From NCBI RefSeq assembly GCF_024343615.1, contig NZ_RJUB01000005.1, forward strand, positions 1-64,000: a DNA stretch of 64,000 nt, given 5' to 3'. The notes beneath the pieces were generated by a model. It saw nothing but the letters and a program-made list of their open reading frames with translations, ran no database searches and had not been told where the DNA came from. Source of the DNA: Ferruginibacter sp. HRS2-29 (GTDB taxonomy: Bacteria; Bacteroidota; Bacteroidia; Chitinophagales; Chitinophagaceae). Made by a program: the position numbers and the translations under genes. Positions 1 to 8,703 of the stretch are shown here, one piece after another (the stretch's first letter is position 1; every line of letters begins with the position of its first letter).

Positions 1-1
1 G

Positions 2-49
2 GCAATCCTTCAACTAGCTCAGGATGATGATAATATGGCTGAAATGTAA
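2..49 (+). CDS. possible 3' end of an upstream gene (partial)
   Basis: One frame runs from the window edge to a TAA at 47-49 and would end a protein in LAQDDDNMAEM. It is only 15 codons long, and another frame closes even earlier, so the call rests mainly on the codons looking protein-like and on the gap before the epimerase. No function can be given. Confidence 0.25.
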   Translation, partial: AILQLAQDDDNMAEM

Positions 50-112
50 TGATTCATATCCGTCATCTTGAACTTGTAAGGGACAGGACGGCTTATACTC
101 AAAAAAAATCAA

Positions 113-1183
113 GTGGACGTAAACTCAATCAATCAGCCTGCGGGCTCCAGGGAAATTCCCGGGGCGGGTGGCATGCGGGTGTATACAATAGAAAATATTC
201 AGGGAACAAAACTGGTAGTGTCGGACTTTGGAGCAGCTGCCATTTCCCTGTTCGTAGCAGATCGTACTGGTAAAAAGGAGGATGTGTTGCTGGGATATCA
301 AACGCCTGAAGAGTACCTGCAGGATGAATTTTACATGGGCACGGTAGTGGGCCGTTATGCCAACAGGATTTCCGGCGATACAGTTGTGATAGAAAACAAT
401 CCTTATAAACTTTTTACAAAAGACGGCACTTATCATCATCATGGTGGTAAAGTAGGGTTTAATAAAAAACAATTCGGGGCCTGCGAATTTCACCAGGTGG
501 GCAAAAGCGGGATCGTATTTACTTATACGAGCCCGCACCTGGAAGAAGGGTTTCCCGGAGAATTAAAACTGGAAGTGATCTATACATTGGGTGATGATAA
601 TAGCTGGACGGTAGAATACAAAGCCATTTCAGACAAAACCACTATCATCAATCTCACGCAGCATGCGTATTTCAATCTTGCCGGCGATCCTGCGAATGCC
701 ATTGATGCACATGAACTACAGATCAACGCCGAACAATTTTTACCCGTAAATGATACACAAGTACCAACCGGTATTCTTGCTGATGTGAAAGGTACTCCCT
801 TCGATTTTACCAGTAGCAAACCAATCGGAAAAGATATTCATGCGGATGATGCACAACTGAAATTGAGCAACGGCTATGACCACAGTTTTGTGTTGGAAAC
901 AACACACAGCGACCAACTTAAAAAAGCCGCTGCAGTATACGAACCAACCACAGGCCGCGTTATGGAAGTGTTTACCACAGAGCCTTCCGTGCATCTTTAT
1001 ACGGGTAATTTCCTGAAAGATGTACAGGGTAAAAATAAGGTGGTATATCAGCCACGGGCGGGATTTTGCCTCGAGACCCAACATTTCCCCAACGCTCCCC
1101 GCCACGATCATTTTCCCAGTACAGTACTAAAAGCAGGAGAAAAATTTTACAGCAAAACAGTCTTTAACTTTTCAACAAGGTGA
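113..1183 (+). CDS. galM: aldose 1-epimerase (mutarotase)
   Basis: Interconverts alpha and beta anomers of aldoses such as galactose and glucose, in the cytoplasm (no signal peptide seen). The 356-residue frame has the family landmarks: a His cluster at 108-110 (YHHHGG), the catalytic His in QHAYFNLAG at H184, and the catalytic Glu in CLETQHFPN at E321. The start is uncertain: GTG at 113 follows a stop at 77-79, while ATG at 173 begins MRVYTIENIQG and would give 336 residues. I keep 113 because family members usually have some 10-15 residues before the YTI/YTL strand. It stands alone here; a second, divergent epimerase lies at 13465 beside galactokinase, so this copy may serve another sugar. 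Confidence 0.92.
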   Translation: MDVNSINQPAGSREIPGAGGMRVYTIENIQGTKLVVSDFGAAAISLFVADRTGKKEDVLLGYQTPEEYLQDEFYMGTVVGRYANRISGDTVVIENNPYKLFTKDGTYHHHGGKVGFNKKQFGACEFHQVGKSGIVFTYTSPHLEEGFPGELKLEVIYTLGDDNSWTVEYKAISDKTTIINLTQHAYFNLAGDPANAIDAHELQINAEQFLPVNDTQVPTGILADVKGTPFDFTSSKPIGKDIHADDAQLKLSNGYDHSFVLETTHSDQLKKAAAVYEPTTGRVMEVFTTEPSVHLYTGNFLKDVQGKNKVVYQPRAGFCLETQHFPNAPRHDHFPSTVLKAGEKFYSKTVFNFSTR

Positions 1184-1366
1184 CTTTTTTTACAAGGTAT
1201 TTTAACCATCACGGAGAGAGTTGGTTGCGCCTTATGTTTCACTTTTCGCCCTGTTAAAATTTCGCGTAAACAGCAGCAGGTACTGCCCAAAAGTTTTTCA
1301 CGCTTTCCCCCTTTGGCTTGGCCTTTGTTTTTGGAAATATATCGTTCATATATTAAATCTGAAAAC

Positions 1367-1789
1367 ATGAAAAGAATAATTCTGACCAGTGCGATGGCTA
1401 TGATGCTATGCGCAATAGGTTACGCACAGGATACACCCGTAAAGAAAATGAATAATCAGCCGCCCGTAACTACAAGTCCGAAAATGCAGGCGCAACAACC
1501 AGATCAGATCGTGATGAAAGACGGAAGGCTCGTCGTTTTTAAAAACGGCAAAGAAAGTGACATGAAGGAAGATGTGATCTTTGGAAATGGTACAGTGGTA
1601 ACCATGGATGGTACCGTAAAAACAAAAGAAGGAAAAACATACCGGCTGAACAATGGCGAATCCATTGATGCAAATGGTACTACGGCGCCAATTCCCGGAG
1701 CAAAGCCACCGGTAGACAATACACCGCCGAATCCAACACCGGCTGTAAAGCCACAGGCAACCAACCCTGTAACCCCACCGAATAGGTAA
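1367..1789 (+). CDS. secreted DUF6799-type protein
   Basis: A 140-residue exported protein of unknown role. It starts at ATG 1367 with a signal peptide ending near GYAQ. The middle (about residues 45-100) has the DUF6799 pattern of short beta-hairpin-like repeats (MKDGRLVVF, GNGTVVTMDGTVKTKEGK, LNNGESIDANG). The C-terminus is a Pro/Thr-rich low-complexity tail (PPNPTPAVKP), so the mature protein is probably periplasmic or surface-exposed and partly unstructured. An in-frame ATG at 1313 is less likely because it would put 18 residues before the signal peptide. A hairpin just downstream (1811-1837) fits a terminator, so it is probably monocistronic. Confidence 0.75.
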   Translation: MKRIILTSAMAMMLCAIGYAQDTPVKKMNNQPPVTTSPKMQAQQPDQIVMKDGRLVVFKNGKESDMKEDVIFGNGTVVTMDGTVKTKEGKTYRLNNGESIDANGTTAPIPGAKPPVDNTPPNPTPAVKPQATNPVTPPNR

Positions 1790-1810
1790 TGTACGAGTTT
1801 ATAAATCGGG

Positions 1811-1837
1811 AGAGCCTGCGGATATTTCGCGGGCTCT
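1811..1837 (+). terminator. hairpin terminator after the DUF6799 gene
   Basis: Arms AGAGCCTGCG (1811-1820) and CGCGGGCTCT (1828-1837) pair over 10 bp with one G-T pair around a 7-base loop, 21 bases after the stop codon. The following U tract is poor (TCTAATC), so termination strength is unknown. Confidence 0.55.
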
Positions 1838-1855
1838 TCTAATCACAGATTAAAA

Positions 1856-1949
1856 GGATTTCGCAGATTAGTACATTGTTGAAGAACTCTTAAAGTAAAC
1901 CGGCGGCTTGCTTTAAGAGTTCACATCTAACAAATAATCTGCGAAATCC
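1856..1949. repeat. nested inverted repeats in a gene-free gap
   Basis: Between 1790 and 2149 there is no gene. An outer 15-bp perfect inverted pair, GGATTTCGCAGATTA (1856-1870) and TAATCTGCGAAATCC (1935-1949), encloses a second perfect 12-bp pair, GAACTCTTAAAG (1884-1895) and CTTTAAGAGTTC (1911-1922). The flanks (AATCACAGATTAAAAG, CGTAATCATTTTAAATC) belong to the same ATTACACRGATT-like family seen again near 19804 and 57163. Confidence 0.8.
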
Positions 1950-2071
1950 GCGTAATCATTTTAAATCAGCGGTTGATCTACTATAAATTGAGTATTGCCT
2001 GGGGCAAGTTTCCACCCCATCTTTGTACAGCAATTCAGTTAAACGGTTTTGAATTTTTCTCACAGTAACAG

Positions 2072-2148
2072 GCAGTGGACAATTGATAATAGATATTTTG
2101 CTTTCGGGTCGAATGTCTTATTATCAATTATCCATTGTCTACTATTAA
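2072..2148. repeat. inverted AATTGATAATAG-type repeat
   Basis: A left arm reading GTGGACAATTGATAATAG faces an imperfect inverted copy at about 2118-2148 (TTATTATCAATTATCCATTG onward). It abuts the stop of the minus-strand DUF4342 gene and could fold after that gene's transcript. A promoter-like CATCTTTG at 2024-2031 points into it from the left with no gene to serve. Confidence 0.6.
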
Positions 2149-2149
2149 T

Positions 2150-2398
2150 TTACTCCGCTACTTCCCGCTCTACCGTTATGGTACATTCTGCCAGCAATGC
2201 CGCTACGGCACCCACAGCGGCAAGTACCGGCAATAATAAGGCTCCTACCACACCCACAGTCAGCGGAAACGACATCAGTTCTTTTCCTGATCTATCGGTG
2301 ATGGTGATCTTGCGGATATTGCCTTCGGCGATGAGTTCCTTTACTTTTTTCAACAGCTGCTCGCCGTCTATGGAAAAAGATTCTGTTTTGATAGCCAT
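2150..2398 (-). CDS. DUF4342 small protein
   Basis: An 82-residue protein. Residues 1-45 form the conserved N-terminal part (LLKKVKELIAEGNIRKITI, then a DRSGKELMSFPLT strand). Residues 46-70 are a hydrophobic Gly/Ala/Val/Leu stretch (VGVVGALLLPVLAAVGAVAALL) that could cross or sit on a membrane. A short charged tail (TVEREVAE) follows. This matches DUF4342, whose function is not established. It is single and convergent with repeats, transcribed away from the DUF4142 gene. Confidence 0.8.
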   Translation of the reverse strand: MAIKTESFSIDGEQLLKKVKELIAEGNIRKITITDRSGKELMSFPLTVGVVGALLLPVLAAVGAVAALLAECTITVEREVAE

Positions 2399-2663
2399 GA
2401 TAAATATGTTTAGAGTTTCTGTTTAGATTTCGCTTTCACCAAATTACTTCTTTACGCGTTACCCGCAAAAAGCTTCTCTATTGCTGACAATTGACCGCAT
2501 TTCCTGAGGAAAATTTTCAACAGGTTTTTTCAATATAAACCGCTACAGCAGCTAATTTACAGTGAATAAAAAATATAATAAGAGTTATGCAGATATTGGC
2601 ACACTGGCGCAGCATTTGGTCTACCAGTTCGGATCACAAAATTATTCAGACAAACAACCAATC

Positions 2664-3293
2664 ATGAAAAAGTTTCTTCTCACGCTTGCAATATCGCTGA
2701 TATCCATCACGCTGATGCAAAGCTGTAACAACAATAATCCTAACAGTACAGGTGTAAATGGTAGTTCCGATACAACTAAAGATGCAGCCGTTTCAACCGA
2801 TGTAAAAATGACCACCGATACGGCTTCCATGCAATCTGCCAATACCAACAACGGCGGTGTAGCAAAAACCGAAAACGAATTTGTGACAAAAGCCGCCGGC
2901 GGCGGAATGATGGAAGTGGAACTGGGAAAGATTGCGCAAACCAATGCTGCCAGCCAGGAAGTGAAAGATTATGGCAAAATGCTGGAAACAGATCATTCCA
3001 AAGCGAATGCGGAATTGAGTTCTATTGCAGCGGCCGATAACATCAACATACCGGCTACTATGCCGGAAGAATATGTAGGGCATGTGAATGGGCTGAAAGC
3101 CAAGACAGGCAATGATTTCGACAAAGCATACATGGCCATGATGGTAGACGATCATGTAAAAGATATTGCTGCATTTAAAGACGCGGCAAAGAATAACAGC
3201 GACGAAAAAGTAAAAGCGTTTGCGGCAAAAACATTGCCTACGCTCGAATCACATCTTGCAAAAGCGAAAGCGATTAAAAGCAGGTTGAAATAG
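2664..3293 (+). CDS. DUF4142 lipoprotein
   Basis: A 209-residue protein starting at ATG 2664, with a lipoprotein signal (hydrophobic core, then lipobox MQSC and an Asn-rich spacer). A Ser/Thr/Asp-rich linker to about residue 75 leads into a mostly helical DUF4142 domain (from about residue 78, ENEFVTKAAGGGMMEVELG, through LPTLESHLAKAKAIKSRLK). DUF4142 proteins are ferritin-like in predicted fold; their role is unproven, though they are often linked to stress. The longer frame from 2562 would bury the signal peptide and is not used. Confidence 0.88.
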   Translation: MKKFLLTLAISLISITLMQSCNNNNPNSTGVNGSSDTTKDAAVSTDVKMTTDTASMQSANTNNGGVAKTENEFVTKAAGGGMMEVELGKIAQTNAASQEVKDYGKMLETDHSKANAELSSIAAADNINIPATMPEEYVGHVNGLKAKTGNDFDKAYMAMMVDDHVKDIAAFKDAAKNNSDEKVKAFAAKTLPTLESHLAKAKAIKSRLK

Positions 3294-3449
3294 TGGGCAA
3301 TGGGTGAATGGCACAGCATTCGTCGCATATAATTGGTAGAATTTGCTATTAGTGGCTTGTTGCCTATCAATACACTCTCTGTAGAATTTACGCAACACCG
3401 GATCTTTTGCCAGCAGGGCAATGAATGTTCAATCTGAAAACTGGTAATT

Positions 3450-3659
3450 ATGCCTAAATCCCATCATACAGGTGTTCCTGTAAAATGTCACAAGGAAAAT
3501 CCCTTTCAGTATTCTACCAACGAAGGACAATATAAAATAGTAGCAGATAATCAGGTTAAAAATGCCCATCAATGGGGGGCTAAACGCCACAGAAGCCTTA
3601 CAACAAACGGATTAGTTAAAGATGATCGCACTGGGGCTAAAGAAGATCCCCCTCATTGA
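3450..3659 (+). CDS. small hypothetical protein
   Basis: A 69-codon frame with normal codon use for this window, beginning MPKSHHTGVPVKCHKE and ending KDDRTGAKEDPPH. It is basic, His/Lys-rich, and has no membrane segment or family I recognise. It is flanked by gene-free sequence and lies on the same strand as its neighbours. It could be a real small stress-type protein like its neighbours, but a chance frame is possible. Confidence 0.42.
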   Translation: MPKSHHTGVPVKCHKENPFQYSTNEGQYKIVADNQVKNAHQWGAKRHRSLTTNGLVKDDRTGAKEDPPH

Positions 3660-3825
3660 AGGGCAAAGATCATAGAGTAAGCAGCGATGTTGTTTTTTTG
3701 ATGATGGAAGGTACGTGCATTGGAAACAGTGTATCGTACCTTTTTGCATTTAACGATTGAATGTATTGTATGGCATGATTTTTTTATCAATGATGTATTG
3801 ATAATTATTACTAATAACAAAAAAT

Positions 3826-4038
3826 ATGAGTGAAGTATTAAAACTGGAAGCCCCATGGCCCGAAGTAAAAGAAATGCTGAAGGAAGTGAATGTGGAACTC
3901 AGCGACGAGGACCTGGAATATGATCCCGCTGATCCGGAAGCATTGCTTCAAAGGCTTGCAAAGAAAATGGGAAGGACGCCTGTTCAAATAAAGGCCTGGG
4001 TAGAAAGTGTTTCATTCAACAAAGGTAAAGCAGGGTAG
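3826..4038 (+). CDS. CsbD-like small acidic protein
   Basis: A 70-residue protein. Its layout resembles the small general-stress CsbD/YjbJ group: an N-terminal helix (APWPEVKEMLKEVNVEL), an acidic turn (SDEDLEYDPADPEALL), then a second helix (QRLAKKMGRTPVQIKAWVESV). Family membership is judged by eye. It precedes the kai operon by 89 bases on the same strand but is probably its own transcript. Confidence 0.6.
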   Translation: MSEVLKLEAPWPEVKEMLKEVNVELSDEDLEYDPADPEALLQRLAKKMGRTPVQIKAWVESVSFNKGKAG

Positions 4039-4127
4039 GCGTTGCATTAATGTCCAGGTGCTTATTTATGCTTATAACAGGCTTAGCCCTTACCGCAAAT
4101 ATGATCCTTAACAGTAAAAGTTAGTTT

Positions 4128-5858
4128 ATGGCAATAAGTCCATCATCAAAAAAAGAATTACCCTTATTACAAAAAACGCCCACAGGCATCGATGGTCTAG
4201 ATGAGATCACCAATGGCGGCATCCCCAAAGGGAGGCCCACATTGATTTGCGGGGATGCCGGTTGCGGAAAGACCTTATTCTCCCTCGAATTCATTGTGCG
4301 GGGCGCTACTCAATTCAATGAACCCGGTGTGTTTGTGGCATTTGAAGAAAAAGCAGATGAGCTTGCAGCAAATGTTACTTCGCTTGGTTTTGACCTGAAA
4401 AGGCTGGTAGCGACCAAAAAACTACGCATCGACCATGTTCATATCGACCGGAGCGAAATACAGGAAACCGGCGAATACGATCTTGATGGGCTTTTCATTC
4501 GCCTGGGGTATGCTATCGACAGCATCAAAGCCAAAAGGGTAGTGCTGGATACGATCGAAAATTTATTTTCCGGACTCTCCAATGAAAGTATCATACGTTC
4601 CGAATTGCGCAGGCTTTTCCAATGGCTCAAGGAAAAAGGCGTTACCGCCATTATCACCGGTGAAAAAGGCGTGAACGGCCTTCTCACGCGTCAGGGTATG
4701 GAAGAGTATGTATCGGATTGTGTGATCGTGCTCGATCATCGTGTAACCAACCAGATCTCAACCCGGCGTTTACGGGTGGTAAAATATCGTGGGTCGGTTC
4801 ATGGTACCAACGAATATCCATTCCTGATAGATGCGGATGGCATTTCGGTACTGCCAGTCACTTCGCTTACGCTGGAAAGCAGAGTCTCGAGCCAGCGGGT
4901 GTCTTCGGGTATTCCGTCGCTGGATGAAATGCTCGGAGGGAAAGGTTTTTTCAAAGGAAGCAGCGTGCTCGTTTCGGGTACGGCAGGTACAGGTAAAACA
5001 AGCATTGCCACAAGTTTTGCCAATGAAGCCTGCAACCGCGGCGAACGTTGTATTTACTTTGCGTTTGAAGAATCGCCCGACCAGATCATGCGTAATATGA
5101 AATCGCTGGGAATGAATCTCAGTAAACACATTAAAAGCGGGTTGCTGAATTTTCAGGCGTCGAGGCCAACATCACATGGCCTTGAAATGCACCTGCTGGT
5201 GATATTTAAAATGATTCGTCAATTTAAGCCCTCCACTGTCATACTCGATCCTATCACCAACCTGGTAACGGTAGGTACCGTGAGTGAGCTCAAGTCGATG
5301 CTGGTGCGCCTGATCGATTTTTTACAAAAAGAACAGGTTAACGTGCTGTTTACCGCGTTAACACTTAATTATACGGTGAACGAGCAGACAGATGAAGGGG
5401 TATCATCCCTGGTAGATGCCTGGCTGATGGTAAAAGATATCGAATTAAATGGCGAACGTAACCGCGGAATGTATATCATGAAATCGAGAGGTATGAATCA
5501 TTCCAACCAGGTACGCGAATTTGTGATCAGTAGCAAAGGGCTTGAACTGGTAGAGGTTTTCCTCGGCCCCGATGGGGTACTCACGGGCTCTGCAAGGGAA
5601 GAGCGTATGCTGATGGAAAAAGCGGAAACGGCATTGAAGAGTTTCTCGCAGGGGCGCAAAGACAGGGAGATAGACAGGAAAAGCCTGCAGCTGGAATCGC
5701 AGATAGAAAGCCTGCGCTCGGAATTTGAATCTGTTAAAGATGAATTGAATAAGATATATCTTGAAGACGAATTGCGTAAAGAAGTGATGAAAAAGAACCG
5801 TGAACAAATGACACTGACCCGCCGCAATAAAGGAGGTTCTGGAAACCCTAAAAAATGA
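4128..5858 (+). CDS. kaiC: KaiC-family double RecA-like ATPase
   Basis: A 576-residue KaiC homologue with two tandem ATPase domains. CI: Walker A GDAGCGKT at 42-49 and paired catalytic Glu at 73-74 (FEEKAD). CII: Walker A GTAGTGKT at 284-291 and paired Glu at 314-315 (FEESPD). Around 421-427 the sequence TDEGVSS lines up with the cyanobacterial phosphosite loop: T421 and S426 match T426 and S431, and S427 replaces T432, so autophosphorylation is plausible. Beyond CII, about residues 500-560 form a charged coiled coil absent from the clock protein. The stop overlaps the next gene by ATGA. Together with two kaiB genes and a kinase this is a KaiC signalling module, not evidence of a circadian clock. 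Confidence 0.93.
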   Translation: MAISPSSKKELPLLQKTPTGIDGLDEITNGGIPKGRPTLICGDAGCGKTLFSLEFIVRGATQFNEPGVFVAFEEKADELAANVTSLGFDLKRLVATKKLRIDHVHIDRSEIQETGEYDLDGLFIRLGYAIDSIKAKRVVLDTIENLFSGLSNESIIRSELRRLFQWLKEKGVTAIITGEKGVNGLLTRQGMEEYVSDCVIVLDHRVTNQISTRRLRVVKYRGSVHGTNEYPFLIDADGISVLPVTSLTLESRVSSQRVSSGIPSLDEMLGGKGFFKGSSVLVSGTAGTGKTSIATSFANEACNRGERCIYFAFEESPDQIMRNMKSLGMNLSKHIKSGLLNFQASRPTSHGLEMHLLVIFKMIRQFKPSTVILDPITNLVTVGTVSELKSMLVRLIDFLQKEQVNVLFTALTLNYTVNEQTDEGVSSLVDAWLMVKDIELNGERNRGMYIMKSRGMNHSNQVREFVISSKGLELVEVFLGPDGVLTGSAREERMLMEKAETALKSFSQGRKDREIDRKSLQLESQIESLRSEFESVKDELNKIYLEDELRKEVMKKNREQMTLTRRNKGGSGNPKK

Positions 5859-6145
5859 TATCCATGAAAGAGATATGGCAACTTAAATTATACATAGCGG
5901 GTAAAACCCCGAAATCGGTTACGGCATTGCGTAACCTGGAAAAATATTGCGAGGAATACCTCAAAGGGCAATATAAAATAGAAGTAGTGGATCTTTTGCT
6001 TAAACCGCAGCTTGCAGAAGGGGACCAGATATTTGCTGTGCCTACACTGGTAAAAAAAGTACCTGAGCCCATCCGCAAGATCATCGGCGATCTTTCCGAC
6101 AAGGAAAAAGTATTGGTAGGATTAAACATTGTCCCTATAAACTAA
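5855..6145 (+). CDS. kaiB: KaiB-like protein, copy 1
   Basis: A 96-residue thioredoxin-like KaiB family protein, close to the usual 95-105. Landmarks are the first strand [16 protein letters not shown], the [19 protein letters not shown] segment, and the [18 protein letters not shown] segment, followed by [10 protein letters not shown]. The start ATG overlaps the kaiC stop (ATGA). Family knowledge: KaiB binds the KaiC CI ring in its fold-switched form; whether this one does is unknown. Confidence 0.93.
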   Translation: MISMKEIWQLKLYIAGKTPKSVTALRNLEKYCEEYLKGQYKIEVVDLLLKPQLAEGDQIFAVPTLVKKVPEPIRKIIGDLSDKEKVLVGLNIVPIN

Positions 6146-6149
6146 CCAC

Positions 6150-6464
6150 ATGAAAGATCAGGAGAGCGATCCGCAGGGCAGGTATAAGCTACAGTTATTC
6201 GTAACGGGAGCCTCACCCAACTCTGTAAGGGCGATAGCCAATATAAAACGAATCTGCGAAACGCACCTGCCAGATAATTATGACCTTGAAATAACAGATG
6301 TATACCGGCAACCTTTACTGGCGCATGATAAACAACTGGTAGCACTGCCCATGCTGCTCAAGATGCACCCCCATCCGGTGATGCGGCTTGTGGGCGATAT
6401 GTCTGATAAAGAAAAAGTACTCAAAGGGCTCGGTATTTTGCCGGGGCTGCAAGAAAATGACTGA
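6150..6464 (+). CDS. kaiB: KaiB-like protein, copy 2
   Basis: A 104-residue KaiB paralogue beginning 4 bases after copy 1 stops. It keeps the same landmarks: LQLFVTGASPNSVRAI, the DLEITDVYRQPLLAHDKQL segment, LPMLLKMHPHPVMRLVGDM, and SDKEKVLKGLGI. Its charged N-terminal extension (MKDQESDPQGRY) differs from copy 1. The stop overlaps the kinase start at 6457. Two KaiB copies between kaiC and a histidine kinase suggest different partners or states, which is inference from position. Confidence 0.93.
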   Translation: MKDQESDPQGRYKLQLFVTGASPNSVRAIANIKRICETHLPDNYDLEITDVYRQPLLAHDKQLVALPMLLKMHPHPVMRLVGDMSDKEKVLKGLGILPGLQEND

Positions 6465-8133
6465 TAAATATTCAAATACCGAATTAGAAGCACTGGTAGC
6501 CGGGTTGCGGCAGCAACTGCAGGAAGCTACAGATACCATCGATGCTATCCGCACCGGTGCCATCGATGCATTTGTAGTGAACGATGGTAATGGGCCCCAG
6601 TTGTATACGTTGAAAAGTGCAGATCAGACCTACCGTGTTTTTATAGAAACGATGAATGAAAGCGCAATCACGCTCAATTCCGAAGGGCTTATAGTGTACT
6701 GCAACACTGGTTTTTCAGAAGTGATGCAGATGCCTTTGTCTAAACTTATAGGTGCCCACTTCACAGATTTTATCAAGACAGAACAAAAGTCTTTATTTGA
6801 AGAAATATTATCAGATGCCTGGGATGCCGATGATAAAGGAGAAATAATCCTTGTCAGGAATGATGGCACACAGGTTCCGTTCCTTTTTTCGCTTACTACG
6901 CTTGAACTGGATGAGGGCATAGCATTGAGCATCATACTCACAGATCTTTCGCTGCAAAAAGAAAATGAGCGACAACTGCTTCAGAAAAATGAAGAGCTGG
7001 AAGCAGCCAAGGCTTTCACCGATCAGTTGAATGATGAACTGGAAGAGAAAGTGAAAGAACGTACCAAAGAACTGCTTGTCAGCAGAGAGCATTTCCGTTT
7101 TCTCGCCGACCACATCCCCGTAATTGCCTGGACAGCGCAGCCTGATGGACAGGTGAGTTACTTCAACAAACGCTGGTACGAATATACCGGTATGGAGCAA
7201 CACCCGGGAAGTGAGAAAAACTGGATTGACGCATTGCATGAAGATGATGTGCAGCATACGCTGGAAGCCTGGAACAAAGCACTGACCACCGGCGAAACTT
7301 ACCAGGTGGAATATCGTTTCAAACGGGCGGAAGACGATACATACCGCTGGCATTTCGGAAACGCTGTGCCATACAGGAATGAAGAAGGGCAGATTGTAAG
7401 CTGGTTCGGCATTTCCACCGACATCGATTATCAGAAAAAAGAAATGGAAAAAAAGGATGAATTCATCAGCATGGTCAGCCATGAGCTGAAGACGCCTGTT
7501 ACAAGCCTGAAAGGATTTACACAATTATTGATGGCTATCCTCAAAGGTAATTCGGAACCTGTAGTGAGTGAATACCTGGGCACGATGAACAACCAGATCA
7601 ACAAGCTTACACGGTTGATCAGCGATCTGCTGGATGCAACGCGTTTCAATGGGGGACAGCTCCAGTTTGATGTAGAAACATTTGCTTTCAATAAACTGGC
7701 GACAGAGATATGCAGTGAAATGCAGCTCACCACCAACAAGCATCTCATACAATTACAATTGGATAAAGATGTGTTCATCCGGGGCGACCGAAACCGTATC
7801 GGGCAGGTGATGATCAACCTTATTTCCAACGCGATAAAATATTCGCCTTCGGCAGACAGGGTATTGGTGCACACGAAAGCAGAAAATGGCCGCGTGGACT
7901 TTTGCGTAAAAGATTTTGGTATCGGCATTTCAAAACTGGAGCAGCCTAAGTTATATACCCGGTTTTTCAGGGCGGCGGAAAATACCCACGACAATACTTT
8001 TCCGGGCATGGGGCTGGGGCTTTATATTTCGATGGCCATCGTTGCCAAGCATGATGGAACCATGCGTGTAGAAAGTGAACTGAACCAGGGCTCTTCTTTT
8101 TGTTTTACCCTTCCGGTGGTGGATACGGAATAA
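6457..8133 (+). CDS. PAS-PAS sensor histidine kinase of the kai operon
   Basis: A 558-residue soluble kinase (no membrane span). Order: N-terminal helix rich in Glu/Gln (to about 35), PAS 1 (about 45-165), coiled coil (about 165-210), PAS 2 with PAC (about 211-330), HisKA with phosphoacceptor H342 in MVSHELKTP, then HATPase_c with N box NLISNAIKYS, G1 DFGIGI and G2 GMGLGLYIS. It starts at ATG 6457, overlapping the kaiB2 stop by 8 bases, so translation is probably coupled. No response regulator lies in the operon; the output partner is elsewhere or is the KaiC/KaiB set itself. Its stop lies one base from the end of the convergent AraC-type gene. Confidence 0.93.
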   Translation: MTDKYSNTELEALVAGLRQQLQEATDTIDAIRTGAIDAFVVNDGNGPQLYTLKSADQTYRVFIETMNESAITLNSEGLIVYCNTGFSEVMQMPLSKLIGAHFTDFIKTEQKSLFEEILSDAWDADDKGEIILVRNDGTQVPFLFSLTTLELDEGIALSIILTDLSLQKENERQLLQKNEELEAAKAFTDQLNDELEEKVKERTKELLVSREHFRFLADHIPVIAWTAQPDGQVSYFNKRWYEYTGMEQHPGSEKNWIDALHEDDVQHTLEAWNKALTTGETYQVEYRFKRAEDDTYRWHFGNAVPYRNEEGQIVSWFGISTDIDYQKKEMEKKDEFISMVSHELKTPVTSLKGFTQLLMAILKGNSEPVVSEYLGTMNNQINKLTRLISDLLDATRFNGGQLQFDVETFAFNKLATEICSEMQLTTNKHLIQLQLDKDVFIRGDRNRIGQVMINLISNAIKYSPSADRVLVHTKAENGRVDFCVKDFGIGISKLEQPKLYTRFFRAAENTHDNTFPGMGLGLYISMAIVAKHDGTMRVESELNQGSSFCFTLPVVDTE

Positions 8134-8134
8134 A

Positions 8135-8500
8135 TTATTTTACCTGTTTCCTGTATCGCATCGGCGTCAGGCCGCACATTCCTTTAAAAAATTTGGTGAA
8201 ATTACTGGGGTCGTTGTAGGCTAACCTGTAGCCAACATCAGCGATGGAAAGATCCGTGTCGCGAAGCAGGCGTTGTGCTTCTGCAAGGATGGATTCTTCC
8301 ATGAAATCGCAGGGTGATCTGCCGGTGGTGAGCAGGATGGTATTGCTGAGATGTATGGGTGATATGTACATCCGCGAAGCAAAATCAGCGGCATGAAAAC
8401 GTTTTTCTGTCCTGCCGGCAAATAACTCATCCAGGTGTTGCTGCATGAGCTTCAGGAATTCATCTCTGATCTCTTCATTTCGCGATATCGTTTTAGGCAT
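8135..8500 (-). CDS. AraC-type DNA-binding protein (stand-alone domain)
   Basis: A 121-residue regulator made almost only of the two-helix-turn-helix AraC domain: FHAADFASRMYISPIHLSN (first HTH), LLRDTDLSIADVGYRLAY (second HTH), and the family signature NDPSNFTKFFKGMCGLTPMRYR. No ligand-binding domain is present. It is divergent from the dehydrogenase at 8704 with a strong inverted repeat between them, so it probably regulates that gene; this is inference from layout. Confidence 0.9.
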   Translation of the reverse strand: MPKTISRNEEIRDEFLKLMQQHLDELFAGRTEKRFHAADFASRMYISPIHLSNTILLTTGRSPCDFMEESILAEAQRLLRDTDLSIADVGYRLAYNDPSNFTKFFKGMCGLTPMRYRKQVK

Positions 8501-8537
8501 GACATAAAATTAGACAAAAACCTTCAGCCGTTTAGGG

Positions 8538-8614
8538 TTTGCCGGGAAGACGGGAAGAAAGAAAGTTTTAAATAAACCTCTTATAAATTTTTGTCTTCCC
8601 GTCTTACCGGCAAA
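8538..8614. repeat. 21-bp inverted repeat between divergent genes
   Basis: Arms 8538-8558 and 8594-8614 (TTTGCCGG, one variable base, then AAGACGGGAAGA, and its complement) match at 20 of 21 positions around a 35-base A/T-rich centre. It lies in the promoter region shared by the AraC-type gene and the dehydrogenase, so it is not a simple terminator. Confidence 0.85.
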
Positions 8615-8636
8615 AAATTCTGAAGTCTTCACCTTT

Positions 8637-8664
8637 TTTGAAGCCTGACTCCGGTCTAGCTTTG
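8637..8664 (+). promoter_or_regulatory. Bacteroidota-type promoter for the dehydrogenase
   Basis: TAGCTTTG at 8657-8664 fits the TAnnTTTG -7 box and TTTG at 8637-8640 the -33 element, with a 16-base spacer (slightly short). The start codon lies 40 bases downstream. Confidence 0.5.
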
Positions 8665-8703
8665 CAGTATCAAAATTTAGGTTTTAAAAATAAAATACGA
8701 AAA

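Noticed and set aside
1996..2031. Promoter with TTG and CATCTTTG near-consensus boxes
   Set aside because: No plus-strand gene follows; downstream is a repeat and a minus-strand gene. It may be a remnant, but one base is off consensus.
4128..6464. A true circadian clock
   Set aside because: There is no KaiA, SasA or RpaA, and the context is a heterotroph; only a KaiC/KaiB signalling module can be supported.
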